Source: Bedellia somnulentella
Taxonomy: Eukaryota > Arthropoda > Insecta > Lepidoptera > Bedelliidae
Reading direction: 5' to 3'
NCBI GenBank assembly: GCA_963576735.1
Contig: OY755197.1
Location: 11,358,501-11,422,500 of the forward strand
DNA: 64,000 nucleotides
In this document: positions 10,922-22,682 of the stretch, piece by piece
How positions within the stretch are numbered: position 1 is the stretch's first letter
Layout: each line of letters starts with the position of its first letter
Notes under the pieces: generated by a model
Seen by the model: only the letters and a program-made list of their open reading frames with translations
What the model was told of the DNA's origin: nothing
Databases searched by the model: none
Made by a program: the position numbers and the translations under genes

Positions 10922-11689
10922 ATGTGTACCAATAACATTAATATTGTCAGAGGCTCTAAAGCTACAACATCCACACAGGAAGCTTTATCTCTTACCACAA
11001 TAATTGACGAAATACGTCAACTTCGACAGGAGGTTCATGAGCTTACAGCTAACTTCAATAAACGGTTGATCGACATCGAAAGTAAATCAAGCAAACAGGA
11101 TCAAGAAATTCTGTCACTACGTGCAAGAGTATTGGAACTAGAAACCAGGTCCGAAATAAAAGACCAAGCTTGTCTGAGAAATCAAGTTGAAATTGTGGGT
11201 CTGCCAGAGGAGCCGAATGAAAACGTGGAACATCTTTTGGCCGCAGCAAAGAAGTTAAATTGTGATATCTCATCTGAGGATATAGCAGACATATATCGTT
11301 CCGGTCCAGCTACCCGTTCCATATCAACTGTTGAACAGAAAACTAGACCGAGACCTATCGTAGTTAAATTTGTAAGGCAACAAAAACGTGACGGATTTTT
11401 ATCTGCTTCAAAAAATAGACGTAATACTACGTCGGAGGGCATTACTTTATCGTCACCTACCAGCATCTTATATTTTAATGAGCGTCTCACGAAATCAAGA
11501 CAACTTTTATTTCGTGAAGCAAGGTCGAGAGCGCGACAGCATAATTTTAAGTTCTGTTGGATTAGAAACGGCAACATTTACATCCGCAAGGCAGAAAAGC
11601 AACCTCCAATTAAAATATCACATTTGTGTGATTTGGACCAACGTATCGGAGATTATATGCCTGTACCAAGTGAAAATGTTAAGAGTTAA
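10922..11689 (+). CDS. LINE-2 ORF1 (coiled-coil RNA-binding protein)
   Basis: A 255-residue open frame. Residues 22-80 are a heptad-rich coiled coil (TTIIDEIRQLRQEVHELTAN, then DIESKSSKQDQEILSLRARV). After this comes a domain with RNQVEIVGLPEEPNENVEHL, RPRPIVVKFVRQQKRDGFLS and ILYFNERLTKSRQLLFREAR. That arrangement is typical of insect LINE ORF1 proteins with an FP-C-like domain, which coat element RNA. It has no zinc knuckle. The frame is intact. Confidence 0.85.
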   Translation: MCTNNINIVRGSKATTSTQEALSLTTIIDEIRQLRQEVHELTANFNKRLIDIESKSSKQDQEILSLRARVLELETRSEIKDQACLRNQVEIVGLPEEPNENVEHLLAAAKKLNCDISSEDIADIYRSGPATRSISTVEQKTRPRPIVVKFVRQQKRDGFLSASKNRRNTTSEGITLSSPTSILYFNERLTKSRQLLFREARSRARQHNFKFCWIRNGNIYIRKAEKQPPIKISHLCDLDQRIGDYMPVPSENVKS

Positions 11690-12013
11690 TAAGGATAGTT
11701 TTCGTAATTCCTTGTTCCTAGTTGTAATTGAAACATATTTCAGATTATCTCTTTTTAACGATTTTTTTACTGTTTTTAAATTTACAATAATATTCACTCA
11801 ATACTTTACACACATCTACACTCTACTTACACTATATACACAATACTACAAACCTTACAACAACCATTATCAGTTAAAGAGCAACTTCTTTTTAAAATAT
11901 ATAATTTATTTTTTATATGTTTTATATTCATTCACATTTTTTATTCTTTGCATCAATAATTTGACCACAAAGTGTGATTATGTTTATTTATCTTTTCATT
12001 ATACTTTACGTTC

Positions 12014-12922
12014 ATGGCCACCATAGATCTTTTGGACCAAATTGATAATAAGTACGAAGTAAAGTGTCACTCTCTTGATGCACCGGATATATGCGGTAAT
12101 ATATTAAAAAAATATACATTCAAAACATTGCACGTCAATATAAGAAGCTTAAATAAAAATTTTGACCAACTGGTTCTTGCGCTTCAACGTTTAAACTTTA
12201 ATTTAGACGCAGTAATCCTGAGTGAATGTTGGCTCCAAAAAACACCCACTATCCACGAGCTGAAAGGGTATACTAAATTTCACACTAATAAATATATTAA
12301 TAAATCCGGTGGCGTGGTAATATACGTTCATGACTCATGGTCAGCTAGTGGTGTTGAGCTTAATGTTGATGAAGCTAACAGTATCCTTGTAAATGTTGGA
12401 GAAATCTTTTCTATTGTAGGAATTTATCGCCCTCCTTCCTACCGCGACCCAAGTACTTTTATTAACTCCTTAGAAATTAATTTAAAATCCTGTAAACATA
12501 ATCCAAATCTTATTATTGGCGGAGATATGAACATCGATATATTGGGTCCAGCAGCAACCAGTAAACATGCTTTAGACTATTTCGATGTCATGACTGAAAA
12601 AGGTCTTGTATCAGGAATTGACAAACCTACTCACGGTAAGGCGTGTCTTGACCATTTCTTTGTTCCATCAACATGTCGAGCAGAGTCTATTGTCTGCTTC
12701 TCTGATCTTACTGACCATTTTCTATGCATGGTAGGAATCACATGTGACACCAAAGAACGCAGTAAAACTAAAAATAAAACTAGGATCAAAATAAATGTAG
12801 ATTTAATTAAAAATAACCTTCAAAATACTGATTGGAGCACTATCTTAAACAGCGAAATGGTTGACGCAGTCAAACTGTTCTCCTCAAAAATTCACTCTGT
12901 CGTAGATAAACATACGTCATAA
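12014..12922 (+). pseudogene. LINE-2 ORF2, endonuclease half (cut by SINE)
   Basis: The frame starts MATIDLLDQIDNKYEVKCHS. Apurinic-endonuclease-like motifs appear in order: LHVNIRSLNKN, ILSECWLQ, IVGIYRPPSYRDP, IIGGDMNIDIL and a C-terminal LTDHFLC. The frame stops at 12920-12922 in the first bases of the inserted SINE-B. Without that insertion it would continue in the same frame at 13295. Confidence 0.88.
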
Positions 12923-13293
12923 ACATAACATAACATAAACGTTCACGCCGTTTATCCCCGAAGAGGTTGGCAGAGGTACCAATACTCCTGAACTCACATG
13001 GCAAGCGCCATCTAGTTTCCAGAGAAGGTACCCACGTTTTGCTTAGACAGTGTACTCACGTGATAGGGGGCAGGCCTATCGCCGTTTTGTACGAATACAC
13101 TGTCACATGACTAAGTACAACTCAGCCATGTGGGTTTCCTCACGATGTTTTCCCTCACCGTTAGCAACCATGATAAATTAACCACACATTTGACTTTAGA
13201 AAAGACAAATTGGTGTAGGCCCGTCCCAGGATTGGAACTCACGCCCTTCTGTTTTTCGGGCGGGTGTTCTACCCACTGGACTATCATGTCGCT
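12920..13293 (-). mobile_element. SINE-B copy inside LINE-2 ORF2
   Basis: A complete tRNA-derived SINE with its head at the right: a box A-like GTCCAGTGGGTAGAAC, a box B-like GAGTTCCAATCC, the central AACATCGTGAGGAAACC block and the (TTATG)n tail at the left. It is flanked by a 13-base target duplication, TAAACATACGTCA, at 12907-12919 and 13294-13306. Confidence 0.96.
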
Positions 13294-15370
13294 TAAACAT
13301 ACGTCAATATTAGCAGTTTCTCGTAGAGATGTAATTCTAGCTCCATGGGTCACTCATGGACTTTTAAAGTGTTCAAAACAACGTGACAAACTACATATGG
13401 ACTTTCGGAAGGATCCGGATAACCCCATCAAAAAACTTATTTTCACCAGGTATAGAAATTTTTATATTCAATTACTTAGGAAAATTAAATCGGAATACTA
13501 TGCCAATAAACTGAATGAAAATAAAAAATGTACTAAAGGACTCTGGAAAACCATTAATTCCATAACACACAAGTCCGCTAACAAGGATGAAGCCGAAACC
13601 CTAATTTCACTAAAGGAATCCGAACTAAAGTCAGTTAATCATGTTAACGAATTTTTTCTCGGAGTCGGGCAAACATTAGCAGACAAAACTTTGTCATCAC
13701 TTAATGAATCTGAAGAGTCACTAGCTTCCAAAATAAAAACTAATAATCACTCCCCACTCTTTTCGCTCTTTCTCACGCCGACTGATCCTGAGGAAATTAT
13801 AGAACTTATACTTGCTTTGGAACCACAAAAAGCCCCGGGTTTGGATGGAATCAGTAATGAACTGACTAAATCTCTTGCCCCACTTATAGCCTTGCCTTTA
13901 TCTAGCATCTTCAATAAAAGTATACTGAATGGTTCTTTTCCGAAACAGTGGAAGACTTCATTAGTGAAACCTATCTACAAATCTGGTGATAAACGTATAC
14001 CTGGTAATTACCGTCCTATCACATTACTAGGGGTTTTCTCCAAACTTCTAGAGAGATTAATTAATGATAGGTTAGTCAAATATCTAGAGTCAAACAATTT
14101 GCTTATGGAAAACCAATTCGGCTTTCGAAGGGGTAGATCTACTGAGGATGCGATAGGACTAATGGTTGATATTGTATCAAATCATCTTGATCGTGGTCGT
14201 AAAGCACTAGGAGTATTCTTGGATCTGGCCAAGGCGTTCGACACCGTGTCCATTAAGATCTTGCTTAAAAAAATGGAAGCCTTAGGTATTCGCGGAGTAG
14301 CTATCAACTGGTTTACAAGCTATCTTACCGGGAGAAAACAGTGCACCAAGATTGGTAGTGCAATTAGTTCTCTTGGTGATGTATCTTATGGCGTACCACA
14401 GGGTAGTATACTCGGGCCAACACTGTTCTTAATATATATTAATGACATTTGCTCTAAAGTTATATTAAACGCAGACATTGTATGCTACGCTGATGATACT
14501 GCCATAATTTTTCAGGGGAACTCTTGGGAAGATGTACAAGTAACTGCACAGCTAGGTCTTTCGCAAATATCTAACTGGCTGAAAATAAATCTTTTAAGCC
14601 TTAACGTATCAAAAACGCACTTTTTGTGTTTTCACAAGACTAAGTCGTCAGCCCCACCTTCGAACCTAACCACTGTAAAAATCCACGATGTAATGTGCTC
14701 AAATGTCAATTCATCAACACATCCATGTACATGTGCTTCTATAAATAAAACTAAAAATGTCAAATATCTAGGAATTAACATTGATGAAAATTTAAATTTT
14801 AAGGAGCATATCTCCATCACTTCCTCTAGAGTACGAAAATTGATATTTGCTATGAAACTTCTTCGAGAAGTCACTGAGGGAAGGGTTCTCAAGATGGTGT
14901 ATTATGCTTTGTGCCAATCCGTACTGAACTATTGCATTTTGATTTGGGGTGGATGTGCTGTTTCAGTCCTCATAATATTAGAAAGGGCCCAAAGGGCTGT
15001 GCTAAAAACCCTTCTCCGGAAACCTCGCAGATATTTCACATCACTTTTATTCGCAGATTCAGAAGTTCTAAGCGTACGCAAACTATTTATTTTGAAAGCA
15101 GTGTTGTATGCTCACCGTAATATAGCTCAAAGTCCATTATATAAAGAACTGTTGAAAAAACGAAAACTTACAATTCCTGTACCTTCTTTTATAACCAGTT
15201 TTGGCCAACGATTTAGAAATTTTTTGTCCCCTTTTATGTACAACAAATTAATTTCCAAATTTCCTGACTTAAAATCTTATGGTAACTGGGATTTTAAAAA
15301 GAAGGTATCTGCTATAATTATGGAAATCAGTTTTGATGAAGCGGAATCTTTGTTAAAAGTATTGAATTAA
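13294..15370 (+). pseudogene. LINE-2 ORF2, reverse-transcriptase half
   Basis: The frame carries the reverse-transcriptase core: EEIIELILALEPQKAPGLDG, GNYRPITLLGVFSKLLERL, QFGFRRGRSTEDA, VFLDLAKAFDTV, YGVPQGSILGPTLFLIYIND and CYADDTAI. The C-terminal thumb region ends at 15370. The open frame formally starts in the SINE at 13130, but LINE protein begins only after the target duplication at 13294-13306. It resembles CR1-group elements of insects. Confidence 0.9.
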
Positions 15371-15388
15371 TATTGCTCTTTAATAAAC

Positions 15389-15472
15389 ACACACACACAC
15401 ACACACACACTCACACACACTCTCACTCACACACACACATACACGCGCGCGCGCACAAACACGCATCTCTCT
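15389..15472. repeat. CA/CG microsatellite in LINE-2 3' UTR
   Basis: A run of CA dinucleotides with TC and CG interruptions directly follows the LINE-2 stop codon, inside its 3' UTR. Confidence 0.9.
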
Positions 15473-15766
15473 CAGTTATTATAATATATAACTGTTTTTC
15501 TTTTACCTTGTTTCTTTGTGGCAGTTAATATTATTTTCTCTTATTATATTATTTTTTATGTTTTTGTAGTCTAACAATCTTAAAATTAAGTAAAATGTAC
15601 AATTTTATTACTAAGATCTCTTTTTGTAAACAATTAATTAGTAAGCTTTTTTTGGTAGTTTTTGTTTTACCGATCCCTGCGATACAGGCTCCGCCTAGTG
15701 CAAGGATCATCAATTTACTATGTATCTGTAATTTTTGGTGTGTTAATAAACTGTTTTTTTTTTTTT

Positions 15767-16420
15767 TTTTGAATCATTCAAGGACATCCGGTTTGTAGTA
15801 CACCACTTAGTTATTTGCGTCCAATCATGTTGCAGGTGGATTGGATCATCTTCAGTGTTATGTATTTCCTTGTATATTTTTAAATCATCAGCGTAAAGTA
15901 ATACTTTTGATTTAGAAATATTTTCTAAAATGTCATTTATGAAAATTATAAATAATAAAGGACCTAAATGGGATCCCTGGGGAACACCAGAGGCAACAGA
16001 AAGTGTCTGGGAATTGTAGCCACAGCATGCAATCAACTGGCTACGATTCTGCAAGTAGCTACTAAACCAACGCAAGAGAGAACCGTGTATACCTAACCGC
16101 ATTAGCTTCAACCTTGTGATCTCATGGTCAACAATATCAAATGCTTTTGAAAAATCAGCATAAATTGCATGAACCTCAACATTTTTATCCAAAGCAGTCA
16201 TGACATCGTTTGCAAATTGAATTAAATTTGTGGTCGTCGATCTTTTATGCATAAAACCATGCTGATTGTGTATAAGCTGTGGTTTGACGTGCCAATAAAG
16301 CCTTTTCTTAACTAAGGATTCAAACACCTTACCAAACACACACAGAAGCGATATTGGGCGATACTTTTTGATATCATTATGATCTTTTGTCTTGGGAACC
16401 GGAATGACACTTCACATTTC
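15767..16420 (-). pseudogene. Jockey-like LINE (LINE-1), central RT part
   Basis: The minus-strand frame encodes reverse-transcriptase fingers and palm: KKYRPISLLCVFGKVFESLV, YADFSKAFDIVDHE, SGVPQGSHLGPLLF and LLYADDLKIYKE, ending TNRMSLNDSK, where LINE-2 interrupts. The frame continues in register at 10896 (SKCYSINFSRKRH). The 5' end is truncated near 16420, and no endonuclease domain is present. Confidence 0.83.
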
Positions 16421-16640
16421 TCTGCTGTTAAGATTAAGCACAGTGCGTGAGAAGCTAATATTGTTAAAAAGTTAAGTTAAGTAAATATTAAATGTTGTAC
16501 AGCTGCAAAGCTAACGCGATAAAAACAGTTTTCTTACTTCGTAAATAGTTTATAATTACTCATTTACGAAATATCATACATAAAAGGAAAATAACCAATT
16601 CTAAAACCAATAAAATAAAACCAGTTCTAAAATATTGAAC

Positions 16641-16745
16641 TTACATACATACATACATATATATACTCACGCCATTAATTCCCACTGGGTAGGCAGAGAC
16701 TAACGATCGCCACTTCGTACGATCCTGACAAACCTCTCTTGAACT
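16641..16745 (-). mobile_element. LINE-C 3' end fragment
   Basis: A reverse-oriented LINE-C terminus with the tail (CATA)n at the left, then CTCACGCCATTAATTCCCAC and the GATCGCCACTTCGTACGATC segment. Confidence 0.75.
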
Positions 16746-16892
16746 TCAGTCAAAAATACATCAGATGCAATTTACTCAATTTGAATCACTAAATCTAACA
16801 AAAAATTTGGTTGAAATCTAAAGCTCTTATTTCGTTTAATAATAAGTTACGATTTAAAACTTTGCAACAAAAATACCATCTCCACTACTCAC

Positions 16893-17021
16893 CATTATTA
16901 GCAGTTACATTGACATCAGCTCCTCTTTCTAGCAACATTTCCACGCAGTCCTCGTGACCTTCCTGCGCCGCCATGTGTAATGGTGTGAACCCTGCCTTAG
17001 ATTTCACTCCAGGATCTGCGC
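16893..17021 (-). CDS. Ank: Ankyrin exon: repeat 20
   Basis: The exon is 129 bases long (phase 1 in and out) and encodes ADPGVKSKAGFTPLHMAAQE followed by a segment ending DVNVTANN. SKAGFTPLH.A.QEGH is conserved in insect ankyrins. Acceptor ATACAG and donor GTGAGT. Confidence 0.94.
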
Positions 17022-17445
17022 CTGTATTATTATAAAACTAAAAACATTATCCTCGAATAATTTAAAAGGAATATTAATCCCATTAATATTTTAAATGCGA
17101 GAGTTTAGATGTTTCGATGTTTGTGTGTTTGAGGCGAAAAGGCTCCTCAAGTACATAATGTATATGAATGAAATTTGGCAGAATGCTAGATAATAACTCA
17201 AATTATCTAATAAGATACTTTTAACTACAAATAAAGCATTTTATTATTGCATTGTTTAATATATGAATAATTATTGTAGATATTTATTATTTTGTATTAG
17301 TCTTGCTATTGTTTGTGTTTCAAAAGAAATCATTCTCTACTGTGGACATTATTAATTTAAAACTTAAATATCTCAATTGTCCTAAAGTTTTTTTTCATTT
17401 TTTTTAAATTTCGTATGGTAATGCTCGTATATATCTCTCACTCAC

Positions 17446-17544
17446 CATGTTCGAGCAACGCGAAGGCGATATCCGGATGGTTGTTCCGACACGCGATGTG
17501 CAGCGCCGAGTGACCGTTCTTGGCGAGAGAATGTGGGGATGCAC
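17446..17544 (-). CDS. Ank: Ankyrin exon: repeat 19
   Basis: This exon is exactly 99 bases (33 codons, phase 1 in and out), so it is one repeat unit, as often seen in ankyrin genes. It encodes ASPHSLAKNGHSALHIACRN and ends FALLEH. Acceptor ATCTCAG and donor GTGAGT are good. Confidence 0.94.
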
Positions 17545-18030
17545 CTGAGATCAACATAATACTTTATTTATTTGAATCCATATATGTATGGATGTAACAA
17601 GAATTAAAGTACCTTGAAGGGTAACCCAGATCAAGGAAATAAGATATTTATTTCAGCTTCTTTAGGAAGTATCGTGGGCAAAATAATATGAAATATTTCG
17701 GGAATTCGTCTGACAATAACATAGTATTCTATTTATCATTTCACCATTTTTTTTAAACAGGACCATATAACTTTTTTTTGTTAATAATGACAAATTTATG
17801 AAAACGGTTATTAGAACCAGAATTCGCAGCTGAAACAATAAAATTGTAATAAAGTTTAGTGAGTTAAGTTCTTAACCTTATCTAGTAATTGTGATTGGAC
17901 AAAAAGTCTTTCCGGATGATATTAAAGACCAAAGTTTCTTTTGTAAAAAAAATGGTTGCAAACGAAACAAAAGGATTCATGCAAAAGCCGTTTAATACAA
18001 AGACAAGAATAAACCAAAAAATCATTTAAA

Positions 18031-19252
18031 GCGTGATGTGGCTCTTATAACAGTGTCTGCCTACCTTTATCTAACAGTAGCAGCGCTATGTCGGGGTGGC
18101 CGTAGTAGGTGGCCATGTGCAGCGGCGTGATGTGGCTCTTATAACAGTGTCTGCCTACCTTTATCTAACAGTAGCAGCGCTATGTCGGGGTGTCCGTAGT
18201 AGGTGGCCATGTGCAGCGGCGTGATGTGGCTCTTATAACAGTGTCTGCCTACCTTTATCTAACAGTAGCAGCGCTATGTCGGGGTGGCCGTAGTAGGTGG
18301 CCATGTGCAGCGGCGTGATGTGGCTCTTATAACAGTGTCTGCCTACCTTTATCTAACAGTAGCAGCGCTATGTCGGGGTGGCCGTAGTAGGTGGCCATGT
18401 GCAGCGGCGTGATGTGGCTCTTATAACAGTGTCTGCCTACCTTTATCTAACAGTAGCAGCGCTATGTCGGGGTGGCCGTAGTAGGTGGCCATGTGCAGCG
18501 GCGTGATGTGGCTCTTATAACAGTGTCTGCCTACCTTTATCTAACAGTAGCAGCGCTATGTCGGGGTGGCCGTAGTAGGTGGCCATGTGCAGCGGCGTGA
18601 TGTGGCTCTTATAACAGTGTCTGCCTACCTTTATCTAACAGTAGCAGCGCTATGTCGGGGTGGCCGTAGTAGGTGGCCATGTGCAGCGGCGTGATGTGGC
18701 TCTTATAACAGTGTCTGCCTACCTTTATCTAACAGTAGCAGCGCTATGTCGGGGTGGCCGTAGTAGGTGGCCATGTGCAGCGGCGTGATGTGGCTCTTAT
18801 AACAGTGTCTGCCTACCTTTATCTAACAGTAGCAGCGCTATGTCGGGGTGGCCGTAGTAGGTGGCCATGTGCAGCGGCGTGATGTGGCTCTTATAACAGT
18901 GTCTGCCTACCTTTATCTAACAGTAGCAGCGCTATGTCGGGGTGGCCGTAGTAGGTGGCCATGTGCAGCGGCGTGATGTGGCTCTTATAACAGTGTCTGC
19001 CTACCTTTATCTAACAGTAGCAGCGCTATGTCGGGGTGGCCGTAGTAGGTGGCCATGTGCAGCGGCGTGATGTGGCTCTTATAACAGTGTCTGCCTACCT
19101 TTATCTAACAGTAGCAGCGCTATGTCGGGGTGGCCGTAGTAGGTGGCCATGTGCAGCGGCGTGATGTGGCTCTTATAACAGTCCCTGCCTACCTTTATCT
19201 AACAGTAGCAGCGCTATGTCGGGGTGGCCGTAGTAGGTGGCCATGTGCAGCG
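18031..19252 (-). repeat. 94-bp tandem array, 13 units, of exon 3' end plus donor
   Basis: Thirteen direct repeats with an exact 94-base period run from 18031 to 19252, followed by a 16-base partial unit at 19253-19268. Each unit holds 76 bases of ankyrin exon (KSHITPLHMATYYGH... to the donor) and 18 bases of intron. Units are nearly identical: I see only single changes, such as one unit with TGTCCG for TGGCCG near 18191 and CCCT for GTCT in the rightmost unit. All 13 keep a GTAGGCAG donor and none has a plausible acceptor with a pyrimidine tract. The period of 31 codons plus 1 base changes frame every unit. Confidence 0.97.
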
Positions 19253-19308
19253 GCGTGATGTGGCTCTTGCCGGGAGCGTCCGGAGCCGCCCCGCGGGACA
19301 CCAGCAAC
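19193..19308 (-). CDS. Ank: Ankyrin exon: repeat 18
   Basis: The exon is 116 bases long (phase 2 in, phase 1 out) and encodes LLVSRGAAPDAPGKSHITPL followed by HMATYYGHPDIALLLLDK. It is the intact right-hand member of the 94-bp tandem array. The last 76 bases of the exon plus the first 18 of the intron form the repeated unit, and only this copy has the upstream exon part and an acceptor (GTGTAG). Read-through into the next unit meets a stop within the short intron segment. Confidence 0.93.
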
Positions 19309-19331
19309 CTACACACAAATATTATGTATCA

Positions 19332-19560
19332 TATTGCCATGTAGTGCCGGCTTACAACGTCACTACCCATTTCTGCCCACAGGTGAAGTAAGAGGCGAAG
19401 CGTTAAATTGGTTTTTGGACGATGAGGTTGGAAACCGTTACCAACGACACTTTATTTCTACCATCTTGTCTTCTATAAACTTCCAAATGTGGCTGAGAAA
19501 TTTCCAGCTCTGGTCACCTCATTTTGGGATTTATGGCCGCGAGTATATGTATGTATGTGA
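19332..19560 (+). mobile_element. SINE-A copy, diverged
   Basis: Starts about 24 bases upstream of the ankyrin exon acceptor at 19309; head GCCATGTAGTGCCGGCTTAC. Confidence 0.85.
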
Positions 19561-19867
19561 TAATTTCGTACCCACACCGCCTAAATCTTCCTTTTTCAAT
19601 CCTAACACCAGGTCAGATTTCACTATAATCATTCAAGAATCACACTATTACTCATTCTGTCGCAAAACTTCATATTACATAAACTTTTGAATTGAAAATA
19701 ATGACATCTCAAAGTTTCAAAACACTTTGAGACATTTTGGTTACGAGAAAGTGGTAAAAATTGCAATTTTGAAGACCCGAAATGATAAGATCATTCATTT
19801 AAGTTGAAGTTGATATTTAGATATCCAAAAGTTCACACTTCCACAGGAAGTAAAGAAAACACACGAG

Positions 19868-19935
19868 ACTACTGTTCGTTGTGGAGATCTTTAGGCGAGG
19901 CAGATATCTAGCAGTGGACATATCTTGACTGATGA
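19868..19935 (+). mobile_element. RTE-type LINE 3' terminal fragment
   Basis: It carries GTGGAGATCTTTAGGCGAGG then CAGTGGACATATCTTGACTG and a GATGATGA tail. A second fragment with the same ATCTTTAGGGGAGGCC segment lies at 28150-28205. As recalled, this is the 3' end of common lepidopteran RTE elements. Confidence 0.6.
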
Positions 19936-19954
19936 TGACCATAATGAAAAATAT

Positions 19955-22511
19955 ATATGAATTCGTTCTTACTTATATTTCCTTCATGGCCAAACTTCAG
20001 CTGATGCTTTTTCACATCACGATCTTATTTTCGTATCTTATAAAGTTCGCCCACCTAAAAACAAGTCGAAAATTCTCCTGCAGCGCAGTTTTGGTAGTAT
20101 AGATTTGGATAGGCTGCGACACGATGCTTCGAATATTGATTGGACGGAATGTACCGTAGCGGATACTATTGATGAAGAAGTTAAAATTTTTAATACCTTA
20201 CTCACGTCACTTTACGATATTCATGCTCCGGTAAAAGCCGTTAAAATGAGACATTTTCCTGCACCATGGCTCACTGACGAAATTAAAGACCTCTTGTCGA
20301 AGAAAACTCGGGCCCAGTCTAAGTTTAAATCACGGCCGTCTGATCTAAATAAGGAAAAGTTTGTGGCGATTCGAAATCACTGCAATAGGGTGTGTAGGGA
20401 TGCACAGCGACACCACATTCATGATTCCGTTGAGAATGGCGACCCGGCTAAAGTCTGGAAGTTTCTTAGATCCTTAGGAGTTGGAAAATCTCGTCAAGAT
20501 TCAATCCCGAAAGATCTGGACCTTACTTCACTTAATAATCATTTTACCTCAACGTCTACCTTTGATTGTATTAAAAAAGCTGACACTCTGCACTTTCTTT
20601 CTACACTTCCAACTCCGGATTATCCTCCCTTTACTATTTGTCAATTCTCCGATTATGATGTTAAGAAGAATATTATGTCAATTACATCAAACGCAATAGG
20701 TGGTGATAGTATAAGTCGTAAAATGATTTTGCCTATACTTGACATAATAATTCCCACCATTACCGATATCCTCTATAACTCCATAACCTCAGGATCATTT
20801 CCGACGGTATGGAAAGAAGCCCAAGTCACCCCGATTCCTAAAAAAGTTAATCCAAAATCCTTCTCTGAATATCGCCCTATATCTATCCTCCCATTCTTTT
20901 CTAAAGTCCTTGAACGACTTGTACACAGACAATTAAATGATTTCCTGACTAAAAATGATCTACTTAATCCTTTCCAATCTGGTTTCCGCCCTTCCCACAG
21001 TACCGTTACGGCTTTGGTTAAAATTACTGATGACATACGTTTGGGAATGGACAAGGGATTACTGACTGTTCTATCACTGCTTGACTTTAGTAGCGCATTT
21101 AATTCTGTTGACTTTGATATATTATTGGCTTTGCTTCGTTCTCTTAACATATCTCCAACGGTAATTGGCTGGTTTCGTAGTTATCTGCAGGGGCGTCGGC
21201 AGCGCATTCGCATCGAAGATTCTTATTCTCCGTGGTGTGATTTAATTGCCGGTGTTCCACAGGGTGGTGTGTTGTCTCCTCTCTTATTTGCTATATTTAT
21301 TAATAGTATTTCTCATCAACTCGCTTCTTCCTAGCACCTTTATGCAGATGATCTTCAAATTTACACACAAGCAAATCTTGATCAATTGAATATGTCCATT
21401 GGCCTGATTAATGGTGATCTGGTGGCTAGCAGTCAATCCAAATAAATCACAAATAATAATAGTCGGTAGTTCTCGAATGATTTCTAGGATTAATTACAAA
21501 TCACTGCCACCTGTGTTATTTGACGGAAAATCAATCCCTTTTAGCCCCGTGGTAAGGAACTTAGGCATTATGATCGACTGCAATTTATCTTGGGTACCCC
21601 AGTTAGAATCGGTAAATCGGGCTCCCTCAGGAGACTGCGTAATTTTCTACCTACTGCTACCAAAACTGCGTTAGCTCTATCTCTACTCCTTCCAATTTTG
21701 GATTACGCTGATACCTGTTATCTTGATTTAACGGAAGAACAGCTAAATAAATTAGAGCGTCTCCAAAACTTATGCATAAGGTTTGTTTTTGGATTGCGTA
21801 AGTATGATCACGTGTCTGTTTATCGTTCTAAACTTAAGTGGCTTCCTATTCGCCTTCGCCGAAATGCGCATACTTTGTCTCTTCTTTACTCTATCTTGTT
21901 CAATCCTGCCACCCCTTTCTATCTAAAAGAACGTTTTCAATTTCTATCTTCTTCCCATAACCTTAATTTACGTTCAGACCATAATCTTCAATTAACCATT
22001 CCCTCTCATTCAACCAATTCCTATAGCTCCTCTTTTTCTGTACACGCTGTGCAATTGTGGAACGCACTTCCTGTGGAGGTGCGATTGGCTAAATCACTTA
22101 ATGTGTTCAAGGATCTGGTGAAACAACACTATCTCACTGAAGCGTTGTAATACTGTTGCTTTTTAAAATATATGTATTAATTATATTTCTAAAACGTATT
22201 TGTGTATTTTATTTAGGTATTTGTATTACTTGTATATATAAAAGTATGTAGTTATATGTGTGTGTTCATATGTATATTATTTTGTGTAATTAATATTTAT
22301 GTTATTATTTCAATTTAATAAGTTAGTTTTAAAGTAAGCTTGTTTTGTGCATCTACCCAGATTACTAATTTACCGATCTCACCTTCCAAAGGTTGTCTGG
22401 AAGAGATCGCTTTTAGCGATAAGACCGCCGATTGTACCTCACTGTAAACTATATGATAATTTCTTTTGTAAATTTGTGTTTGATGTACAATAAAGAGTTA
22501 TTCTATTCTAT
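19955..22511 (+). mobile_element. LINE-3: 5'-truncated CR1-like retrotransposon
   Basis: The element begins inside the endonuclease domain (TSADAFSHHDLIF; the usual SDH is SHH), covers the reverse transcriptase and ends in a 3' UTR with GTTGTCTGGAAGAGATCGC and tail repeats ATTCT. The same 3' UTR recurs on the minus strand at 50820-51660. It lies in the intron between ankyrin exons at 22683 and 19308. Confidence 0.88.
20105..22150 (+). pseudogene. LINE-3 reverse transcriptase, broken
   Basis: The first part (to 21334) has EYRPISILPFFSKVLERLVH, QSGFRPSHST, SLLDFSSAFNSVDFD and AGVPQGGVLSPLLFAIFINS. A TAG at 21332-21334 lies just before LYADDLQIY. Two further frame changes, near 21415 and 21630, separate NKSQIIIVGSSR and RNLGIMIDCNLSW from the C-terminal part (LPILDYADTCYLDL, LWNALPVEVR), which ends at 22150. 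The element is dead. Confidence 0.88.
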
Positions 22512-22682
22512 ATTTCCAGGACATCGTTTTATGCTCCACTTACATTCATCAATCTTTTTACTTCTATTTAACGCTTTCTTTTGAATCAACAAACGTCCAT
22601 ATTTATTATCTGCTTTTTTTTAATATCAAACACATAAAAAATATTGCAGTTTATTTCAAATGTCTTGAATTATGTCAGTTAC

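Larger units (their letters stand above)
10897..15766 (+). mobile_element. LINE-2: two-ORF non-LTR retrotransposon inserted in LINE-1
   Basis: The element carries ORF1 (10922-11689), an endonuclease-reverse transcriptase ORF2 (12014 onward to 15370) and a 3' UTR with a CA microsatellite and a T-run. It splits LINE-1, with TTTTGA on both sides (10891-10896 and 15767-15772). Apart from one SINE inside ORF2 I see no stop or frameshift, so it is a young, nearly full-length copy. Confidence 0.88.

Noticed and set aside
11388..12026. 212-codon frame overlapping LINE-2 ORF1
   Set aside because: Out of frame with ORF1 and composed of AT-rich, low-complexity residues; no domain.
13130..13293. N-terminal start of the long open frame at 13130-15370
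   Set aside because: These codons are SINE-B sequence. LINE protein begins only after the target duplication at 13294.
18031..19268. CRISPR-like regular repeat array
   Set aside because: The 94-base units are contiguous with no unique spacers and consist of exon and intron sequence; the genome is eukaryotic.
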